64,000 nt of DNA from Methanocella_A sp049676595. GTDB taxonomy: Archaea > Halobacteriota > Methanocellia > Methanocellales > Methanocellaceae. Location: assembly GCF_049676595.1 (NCBI RefSeq), contig NZ_CP187259.1, forward strand, positions 2,790,001 through 2,854,000. The letters run 5' to 3'. The notes beneath the pieces were generated by a model. That model searched no databases and was not told the DNA's origin. It saw only the letters and a program-made list of their open reading frames with translations. The translations under genes and the position numbers were made by a program. Numbering within the stretch: position 1 is the first letter of the stretch; every line of letters starts with the position of its first letter. Shown piece after piece: positions 58,970 to 64,000 of this stretch.

Positions 58970-59106
58970 GATATCGCCTCCTCGGAATACGTAAGCCTAA
59001 TGACTGCCGTGCCGGACGGGCTGTTCACCGTAATCCGCAGCGAAGCCAGGCTACTTTTGCCGCTGCCACTGGTTATATAAGCCCTCTGCTTTTTCACGTC
59101 GCTCAT
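58951..59106 (-). CDS. 51-residue protein inside the archaellum operon
   Basis: ATG 59106 begins 4 bases after the stop of the gene at 59111 and runs 51 codons (MSDVKKQRAYITSGSGKSSL, ASLRITVNSPSGTAVIRLTY and on) to TGA at 58951-58953. It overlaps the next gene by 19 bases and encodes that gene's ribosome site. It resembles the last strands of the ArlF-like domains without a membrane anchor. It is either a genuine coupled small protein or the relic of a third ArlF copy. Confidence 0.5.
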   Translation of the reverse strand: MSDVKKQRAYITSGSGKSSLASLRITVNSPSGTAVIRLTYSEEAISWDSAL

Positions 59107-59110
59107 GCAA

Positions 59111-59659
59111 TCATATCCTGAAATCGAACTGGGCTGTTGCGCTTACACCGTTAGGCGCGGCCACCTGTACTATCCCTGCGTCTGCGGGGTGCGGTGCGCT
59201 GAGTACCGCCCTGACGGTCATTGTCTCGCCAGGCATCAGCAAGGTTGTGCCCGCGGTGTTCCGCACGGGCGAGATTACGCCGGCACTATACCACTGGCCG
59301 ACGCCAGTGACAGGATTGCCGGCGCCGGGCACATACCCGAGCCAGCCTGCATCCACGTACTGTCCGGTACCCGGGTCGACGTACTTCAGGAGCACGTCCA
59401 TGCCCGAGATGTCGGATATCCGGGTGCTACCATTGTTAGTCACGTTGAACTCCAGGGTTTCTGCGTTTACTTTCGTCACGTTGACCACCGTCAGCGCAGT
59501 ATCCATTTGCCCGGCCTTGATTTCCCGGACTGTTGCAGCCGATGCCGTCGCCGCGTTGAGCGTGTAGCTCATGCCGGCCAGGATCATGTAGCCGGCCACC
59601 AGCAGGATGGCAATTGAGAGGCCTGTTGTGATGATGCCGCCGAAGCCCATGGGTCCCAC
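59111..59659 (-). CDS. ArlF-like archaellum stator protein, copy 1
   Basis: 182 residues. MGPMGFGGIITTGLSIAILLVAG is the anchor, followed by IKAGQMDTALTV and an ectodomain with LEFNVTNNGSTRISDISGMD, VLLKYVDPGTG and APNGVSATAQF. It is the homologue of the gene at 58445. The stop of the preceding gene (59660) abuts its start. Confidence 0.8.
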   Translation of the reverse strand: MGPMGFGGIITTGLSIAILLVAGYMILAGMSYTLNAATASAATVREIKAGQMDTALTVVNVTKVNAETLEFNVTNNGSTRISDISGMDVLLKYVDPGTGQYVDAGWLGYVPGAGNPVTGVGQWYSAGVISPVRNTAGTTLLMPGETMTVRAVLSAPHPADAGIVQVAAPNGVSATAQFDFRI

Positions 59660-60154
59660 CTACCAGGAGAAGGTATCCTCCGCGTACACGCCGTTGTCCA
59701 GCGCGATCCTGAACCGGGCTGTGCCGGCCGGGAGCGGGCTCCCGTAGTCGATGGTCACCTGCAGCGTCTCGACAGGGTCCCAGTCGTTGTCGCCGTCGCC
59801 GCCGAGGATGCTGTACTGCCAGTTCCGGGAACCGGCGGCCTGGGAGATCCTCGTCGTGACCCCGTTGCCGGGATACAGGTATACGTCGGTCAGGCCCAGA
59901 TCGGCTTCCTTGATCACCGTGTCGCCGGTGTTCTTCACCCAGACAACCAGGTGGAAGTGGCCTTCGGCGTCTGTGCCGGGGTATTCCGTCAGCACCTTCA
60001 GGTCGGTCTTCATCCGGTCGACGGTCACGCTGTTCATGGACAGGATAGAGCCCGAGGCGCTGTACAGCGCCGGATAGATGGCGTTCAGCAAAACGACGGC
60101 CGCGATGATGGTCGCCACCGTCAGGATTGCAGTGCTGATGGTCTCTTCTGCCAT
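59660..60154 (-). CDS. ArlG-like archaellum stator protein, copy 5
   Basis: 164 residues. The membrane anchor is ISTAILTVATIIAAVVLLNAIYP, followed by DRMKTDLKV and a beta-sandwich (VWVKNTGDTVIKEADLGLTD, VYLYPGNG), with Asp/Gly-rich GGDGDNDWDPVETLQV. Same plan as the four genes before it. The ArlG family caps or extends the ArlF filament between membrane and S-layer. It ends directly against the ArlF-like gene. Confidence 0.8.
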   Translation of the reverse strand: MAEETISTAILTVATIIAAVVLLNAIYPALYSASGSILSMNSVTVDRMKTDLKVLTEYPGTDAEGHFHLVVWVKNTGDTVIKEADLGLTDVYLYPGNGVTTRISQAAGSRNWQYSILGGDGDNDWDPVETLQVTIDYGSPLPAGTARFRIALDNGVYAEDTFSW

Positions 60155-60166
60155 GGTTCGTCCGCC

Positions 60167-60655
60167 TCACAGGGTGAATTCATGTCCGGCCGCTACGCCG
60201 TTATATGCAACGATCCGGACGATCTGCCGGTCCGACCTGAAGTCGTAGTTGTCTGTGCTGATTGCCACGTCGAGCGTTTCTCCCGGGTTCCAGTGCTGGT
60301 CGCCGTTGCCGTCCTGGATCGTATACTGCCAGGAAGGCAGCGTTGCGCCGGTTTTGCACTTGTACAGGCTGGAGCCGCTACCGAAGTAGACGTCCGTCTT
60401 TCCCAGGTTCGGGCCGGTGAGGGTCAGCTTGCCGGTGTTCTTTACGTACACGTGTAACGTGCTGGAAACCGAAGGGTCGAGCCCTTCAGATATGATTGTG
60501 AAGTCTGTTTTCATCCGGTCGCCCGAAGCCTCGGATACGGATGTCACCGAACCCGAGAAGCCATAGACCGCGGGAAACATCGCGTTGATAAGCGCTGCAG
60601 TAGCCACGACTCCTGCGATGATCAGGATTGCAGTGCTGATGGTATTCTGCGCCAT
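60167..60655 (-). CDS. ArlG-like archaellum stator protein, copy 4
   Basis: 162 residues. The anchor is ISTAILIIAGVVATAALINAMFP, followed by DRMKTDFTII, VYVKNTGKLTLTGPNLGKTD and the acidic loop QDGNGDQHWNPGETLDV. The loop could bind calcium. One extra Cys (LYKCKTG) is present. 12 bases separate it from copy 5. Confidence 0.8.
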   Translation of the reverse strand: MAQNTISTAILIIAGVVATAALINAMFPAVYGFSGSVTSVSEASGDRMKTDFTIISEGLDPSVSSTLHVYVKNTGKLTLTGPNLGKTDVYFGSGSSLYKCKTGATLPSWQYTIQDGNGDQHWNPGETLDVAISTDNYDFRSDRQIVRIVAYNGVAAGHEFTL

Positions 60656-60674
60656 TATCCGTCCGTCTCCCTCA

Positions 60675-61163
60675 TCATATCGTGATCGTGCCTTCGAAGC
60701 TCGCGGCGTTGTGCAGCACGAGCTTGATCTGGTGATCGCCGGCCGTGAACCGGGTAGCTCCGGGGTCGTAGAGGGTCATTTCCAGCGTTTCGCCGGTATC
60801 CCAGTGCCCGTTGTCGTCGGTATCGTCGAGGCTGTACGCCCACCACAAGCCGGCAGAGGAGCCGGGTGAGGCTCTGGCCATGGTGCCTTTGTCCCCGAAG
60901 TATACGTCGGTGTAAGTGATCCTGCTATCGGGGACCTGGACGCTTCCGGTGTTTTTGACCCATACCTGCAGTGCAGTAGAGTTAGGCGAGTTCGCCATCA
61001 CTATCCGGATGTCGCTTTTTGCCCGGTCGCTGGCCATGCCGGATACGCTCGTGAGCGACCCGGTGGTCGTGAAGAGGGCAGGATAGATGGCGTTGACCAG
61101 CACTACCACTGAGATGATGGCCGCTATGATCAGTATCGCCGTTGTGAGGACATCCTGAGCCAT
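60675..61163 (-). CDS. ArlG-like archaellum stator protein, copy 3
   Basis: 162 residues. The anchor is LTTAILIIAAIISVVVLVNAIYP, followed by DRAKSDIRIV, VWVKNTGSVQVPDSRITYTD and the acidic loop DDTDDNGHWDTGETLEM. 19 bases separate it from copy 4. Confidence 0.8.
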   Translation of the reverse strand: MAQDVLTTAILIIAAIISVVVLVNAIYPALFTTTGSLTSVSGMASDRAKSDIRIVMANSPNSTALQVWVKNTGSVQVPDSRITYTDVYFGDKGTMARASPGSSAGLWWAYSLDDTDDNGHWDTGETLEMTLYDPGATRFTAGDHQIKLVLHNAASFEGTITI

Positions 61164-61195
61164 GTTTACCTGCCTCTTGTGATCATGTTCCTAAC

Positions 61196-61681
61196 CTATA
61201 CTGTGAATGCCTGTTCGGTCATTGCTCCATTGATGAGCTGAATCCTGAGCCGGTAGCTACCGTCCGCGAAGCTTTCGTCGGGATTATGCACCTGGATAAC
61301 CAGGGTTTCGCCTTGGCTCCACGTCGCATCTCCGCCGGTGAGCGTGTAAGTCCAGTACGGCTCGGTCTCCGACACACTGCCGGATACCAGCATGAGGGGA
61401 GTATTCGCTCCACCCAGGTATACGGTCATCGTCGGGAATGACGCTTCCTGAAATTCCGTCCTGCCGTTGTTCAGCACGTCGAAGCGCAGCTCCGATTGGG
61501 ATGCCACCTCGTAGTTGATGACTGCCAGGCTGGTGGCCGCCCGATCATCTGCCTCTCCGCCGGTCGACCTGATGTCGTCCGAGACGCCGAAAACGGAAGG
61601 GAAGATGGCGTTCAGCAGTGCAGCGGTGATAATTACCGTCGCAATGACCATTACTGCCGTTCCGATCACCTCGTGCGCCAT
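61196..61681 (-). CDS. ArlG-like archaellum stator protein, copy 2
   Basis: 161 residues. The anchor is IGTAVMVIATVIITAALLNAIFP, followed by DRAATSLAVI, FDVLNNGRTEFQEASFPTMT and LTGGDATWSQGETLVIQ, in which the acidic loop is lost. ATG 61681 (MAHEVIG) follows GGTGA; the frame opens at GTG 61690. Confidence 0.8.
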   Translation of the reverse strand: MAHEVIGTAVMVIATVIITAALLNAIFPSVFGVSDDIRSTGGEADDRAATSLAVINYEVASQSELRFDVLNNGRTEFQEASFPTMTVYLGGANTPLMLVSGSVSETEPYWTYTLTGGDATWSQGETLVIQVHNPDESFADGSYRLRIQLINGAMTEQAFTV

Positions 61682-61693
61682 TTCAGTCACCGT

Positions 61694-62161
61694 TCAGATT
61701 GTCAGCGTGTACTCGCTGGCGGCCCCGTTGGGCAGGGCAAACTTGATTCTGTGTACCCCCGGATTCCGGGGCAGCCCCGCCGAGATCACTTCGATCTTCA
61801 CCGTTTCCCCGGGGTCCAGGAAACTGTCGCCATTATTGGGAGCTTCGATACTGCAGGTTGCGGCATAGTTTGCCATCGATCCGGTATCGTTGCCGTAGTA
61901 GAACCGGGCAGCCTGCAGCTCGCTTTCTGCGATCCGCGTCCGGCCGGAGTTCTTGGCCCATACGTCGAGGGTAGTGCCGTCGACGAAGCTGTACGAAGAC
62001 ACAGTAAGCAGCGTTTTCGTCCGGCTGTCGGTATCGGAGGTAGAGGTAAGAATATCGCGGGATGAGCCGTTCAGCGTGGGATAAATGGCGTTGACCACAG
62101 CGACTACCGCGATCACTGACGCGATGATAAAAATCGCTGTGCTCATCGTATTCGAAACCAT
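61694..62161 (-). CDS. ArlG-like archaellum stator protein, copy 1
   Basis: 155 residues. MVSNTMSTAIFIIASVIAVV with VVNAIYP is the anchor, followed by DSRTKTLLTV, VWAKNSGRTRIAESELQAAR and FLDPGETVKIEV. GGGAG lies 8 bases before ATG 62161. First of the five tandem copies. It is separated from the ArlD/E-like gene by 155 bases with a hairpin and a TATA-like sequence. Confidence 0.8.
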   Translation of the reverse strand: MVSNTMSTAIFIIASVIAVVAVVNAIYPTLNGSSRDILTSTSDTDSRTKTLLTVSSYSFVDGTTLDVWAKNSGRTRIAESELQAARFYYGNDTGSMANYAATCSIEAPNNGDSFLDPGETVKIEVISAGLPRNPGVHRIKFALPNGAASEYTLTI

Positions 62162-62255
62162 AGTTTTTGCTCCCGCAACACTTGCCTTATACCAGTCTGT
62201 TTTCGGCACGCTGAGGCGTGTCGATAAATGTTTATGCCTGCACGTCGGCCTGTTG

Positions 62256-62284
62256 TGCCCGGACCATCCCACAATGGCCGGGCA
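62256..62284. other. Intra-operon hairpin between the ArlD/E-like and ArlG-like genes
   Basis: TGCCCGGACCAT (62256-62267) pairs with ATGGCCGGGCA (62274-62284) with one bulged A. Minus-strand TATA-like CATAAACATTTATCG (about 62230-62245) lies downstream of it. This may be an attenuator or internal promoter that sets the stator level apart from ArlD/E. Confidence 0.45.
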
Positions 62285-62316
62285 GGCTTCTCTCGACCTG
62301 CAGGTGATCCCTTTGA

Positions 62317-63252
62317 TCAGTATCGCTCTTCCGGGTTGAGCAGGACGTTGAGCATTCTCGAGTCGAGCTCCTTGTCCCCGGGGTTCAGGATCATGTACAG
62401 AGTGTACAGATCGCTGACGCACTCTTTGATGTCGAGCCGCTTCGGAGGCTTCTGGGGCTCCGATTCCATCAGCTTGGACATCCGCTGCACGATGAGCTTC
62501 GTCTCTTCGCTGAGGTAGCCCGTGGACACGTACATCTCCAGCAGATCGTTGAGCCTTTCGCTCCCGTTCTTGCGGATCATGTTGCGCGTCCAGTCCATGA
62601 TCTGGTTGATCGTGTAAGGGTCGATCTTGCGGCTGCCGGTGAGCGTAGCAGGCCCGCCTGTGCGAGTCTTGTTCCGCATGGTCTCCAGCATCCTGCGCTG
62701 CTCCTCGAACTCGTTCATGACTTCCATGTCCCGCTTCGAGTAGCCGTCCGGGTTCGCATCCTCGTTCCTGGAGGCGGCCCCATATTTGTCCATGGCTTTG
62801 TCGAGCGCCCGCTCCCGGTCAAGCAGTTCTTGCTCACGTCTTCTGAGATCGCTGCCTGCGGCAGACAGCTCATCGGCATCGCCTGCATCAGCCTCTTCTT
62901 CATCGTCGACTTCTGCCGCTTTTTTCTTGCCCTTCTTAGGCTTCTTCTTGCTCTTGGCCGCCGGCCTTTCCTCTTCCTCTTCTTCATCGTCCAGATCAGG
63001 CTTCAGCGGCATCTCGAACTGGATGGGGTCTTCCTTGATGACCGGCGGAGTGGCCGGCATCTGCAGCTGCTGGATGTTGAGAAACGGGTTTTCCGCGTTG
63101 TTCATCTGTTCCCGGATGTCCACGATCAGCTTCTTGATCGATCCCTTGAGGATCATGACCTCTTTCTCGAGCTTGTCCACTTTCTTGGTCGGATCCTCGC
63201 TCGAGGCGTCCATGATGATTTGATTGATCGCGTTCTGGTCCATGTCAGCCAT
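62317..63252 (-). CDS. ArlD/E-like archaellum switch-complex protein
   Basis: About 311 residues and cytoplasmic. It has an N-terminal helix (INQIIMDASSEDPTKKVDKL) and a coiled coil, then an acidic low-complexity spacer (runs of Asp/Glu and a Lys-rich block). A second coiled coil (RRREQELLDRERALDKAMDK) leads to a C-terminal ArlD/E domain (KIDPYTINQIMDWTRNMIRK, LNDLLEMYVSTGYLSEETK). This family links the chemotaxis adaptor CheF to the archaellum motor. The start may be ATG 63252 or 63243 (MDQNAIN). First gene of the operon within the window; the archaellin (flagellin) genes are not in view. Confidence 0.85.
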   Translation of the reverse strand: MADMDQNAINQIIMDASSEDPTKKVDKLEKEVMILKGSIKKLIVDIREQMNNAENPFLNIQQLQMPATPPVIKEDPIQFEMPLKPDLDDEEEEEERPAAKSKKKPKKGKKKAAEVDDEEEADAGDADELSAAGSDLRRREQELLDRERALDKAMDKYGAASRNEDANPDGYSKRDMEVMNEFEEQRRMLETMRNKTRTGGPATLTGSRKIDPYTINQIMDWTRNMIRKNGSERLNDLLEMYVSTGYLSEETKLIVQRMSKLMESEPQKPPKRLDIKECVSDLYTLYMILNPGDKELDSRMLNVLLNPEERY

Positions 63253-63287
63253 ACCCACACCCCTAGCCCGTCACTCCACGGACTACC

Positions 63288-63320
63288 GCCTGCCACGCAG
63301 GCGCTGCCTGCTGTGCAGGC
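63288..63320. repeat. Two tandem GCCTGC-N3-GCAGGC hairpins
   Basis: GCCTGC-CAC-GCAGGC (63288-63302) and GCCTGC-TGT-GCAGGC (63306-63320) lie just upstream of the ArlD/E-like start. The stem is the same as in the hairpins at 5262 and 12451. They may lie in the 5' leader of the operon. Confidence 0.6.
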
Positions 63321-63489
63321 CACGCATAGATATTACTAATAGCGCCCACAGAGGGCATATAAAGATAATAACTGGTCCGGTGAACACCTTTTTTGTCGCA
63401 ATTGCTCTGGGTCATGTTCAGTTACTCCAGCTGGCTTTGTTACACTTCTCTGCATGCAAGCACACGTGTAGCGTGCCGTAATTACACAT

Positions 63490-63530
63490 AAAACTCGGTC
63501 AGTGTTATAATATATTTTTTGTATAGAATG
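63490..63530 (-). promoter_or_regulatory. Probable promoter region of the archaellum operon
   Basis: Minus-strand AAAATATATTATAACACTG at about 63502-63520 is the best TATA-like sequence in the AT-rich gap 63253-63679. That would give a leader of about 240 bases including the two hairpins. A second AT-rich block lies at 63540-63600. No gene is evident in this gap. Confidence 0.4.
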
Positions 63531-63679
63531 CGAAATTAAGTGAATTTAATTTCAAAAGTAAAAGTACTGACATAATATTTACTTATTGGAAATTGTAAAA
63601 TCGAAAGTGACAGGGGTACTGCCAGATACCCTGAAAAACGTGTACGAGGAGTCCCGGGAGTCATTCGTGGCCCTGCAAT

Positions 63680-64000
63680 CTAGCCCCTGTGCTTGACGGC
63701 CCTGCTCCGGCGGGGCTTCGGGTTAGGCTGCTCCACCAGCTCGGGCAGTACAGGCTCTGGTATGGCCCTGGTGATACGAGCCCGTTTCCTGATCCGAAGG
63801 GGCTCTTCCTCCCGCTCCGGCTCGTCTGGCAGAACGTCGATCTCCGGCAGAGGTTCGGTCATTTCGAACTCGTCTTCGTAGCGTTCAGGAGCCGGCGGAT
63901 AGGTTTCCCGTACCCGCCTCGGGGCAGGACGGTAAGGTGCAGGCCGGCGCTGCTCTGCAGGCGAAGGCCTGTAGTAGCGGTCTTCCTCGAAGTCGGCAGG
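63680..64000 (-). CDS. Pro/Arg/Glu-rich C-terminal region of a protein running off the window
   Basis: 106 codons are open from the right edge to TAG 63680-63682. The segment is low-complexity: Pro/Arg/Tyr-rich (YYRPSPAEQRRPAPYRPAPR), then acidic (EIDVLPDEPEREEEPLRIRK), then basic. An internal ATG 63862 is unlikely to be the start because composition is continuous across it. It is probably a disordered cytoplasmic tail. Family unknown. Confidence 0.6.
   Translation of the reverse strand, partial: PADFEEDRYYRPSPAEQRRPAPYRPAPRRVRETYPPAPERYEDEFEMTEPLPEIDVLPDEPEREEEPLRIRKRARITRAIPEPVLPELVEQPNPKPRRSRAVKHRG

Noticed and set aside
59660..62161. The five small anchored proteins as type IV pilins or archaellins
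   Set aside because: They lack a class III signal peptide (basic residues and Gly before the hydrophobic stretch) and have their anchor at residue 5, as ArlF/ArlG do.

Overview
The window looks like chromosome of a methanogenic euryarchaeon of the Methanocellales/Methanosarcinales group, most like Methanocella. The evidence is a cysteate synthase plus fused sulfopyruvate decarboxylase (coenzyme M synthesis), an HdrCBA set whose HdrA carries an MvhD-like tail, a UPF0179 protein, an archaellum operon, RtcB/archease, many TATA-box promoters with leaderless or short-leader starts, and intron-containing tRNAs. A bacterial-type grpE-dnaK-dnaJ operon is also present, as is usual in mesophilic methanogens. 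I see no transposase, integrase or CRISPR array.

Layout. 1-5400: end of an upstream gene, a large word-repeat locus, a CYTH protein divergent from a HAD hydrolase, and two FKBP prolyl isomerase paralogues flanking a surface protein, with further intergenic repeat elements. 5400-12400: UPF0179, then hdrCBA (minus) divergent from cysteate synthase-comDE (plus). 12600-13000: tRNA-Tyr (with intron) and tRNA-Asp. 13100-26200: accessory and housekeeping genes: a PAS histidine kinase, HAD, a DnaJ-domain membrane protein, ASCH, a LysE-type exporter, a lipoprotein, nitroreductase, ArsR, UspA, a protein made of four HicB-like modules, a frameshifted TPR gene and an Rsm22-like methyltransferase. 26300-29900: dnaJ-dnaK-grpE. 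30000-36300: a KaiC-like ATPase, thioesterase, hemerythrin, UbiA prenyltransferase, a truncated methyltransferase and an M20 peptidase. 36300-43700: two tRNA-Ile copies with a D-arm intron, a tRNA thiolation ATPase, a large beta-propeller surface protein, an HhH protein, and rtcB-archease. 43900-50200: a HEAT-repeat membrane protein and a group of secreted proteins, including a tandem pair with duplicated promoters. 50300-52600: nested inverted word repeats, tRNA-Ser and NUDIX. 52600-64000: two small proteins, then an archaellum operon on the minus strand running from an ArlD/E-like gene through five ArlG-like genes, two ArlF-like genes with a 51-codon gene between them, arlH, arlI, arlJ and a membrane-anchored protein.

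The features most worth a second look are these. (1) An Hdr complex has lost many iron-sulfur ligands (no Cys in the MvhD-like tail, two of five ligands lost in the first CCG site of HdrB, one of four in an HdrA ferredoxin site) and sits back-to-back with coenzyme M synthesis genes across an operator-like palindrome. (2) Two tandem tRNA-Ile genes carry the same 20-nt insertion in the D arm, which folds like a splicing substrate; removing it restores a perfect tRNA. (3) The archaellum operon is greatly expanded in stator-type subunits. (4) A solitary protein is built of four HicB-like modules. (5) At least five families of intergenic elements use unrelated words in the same layout, short tandem words followed by their inverted copy. 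Functional names come from motif reading without database search.
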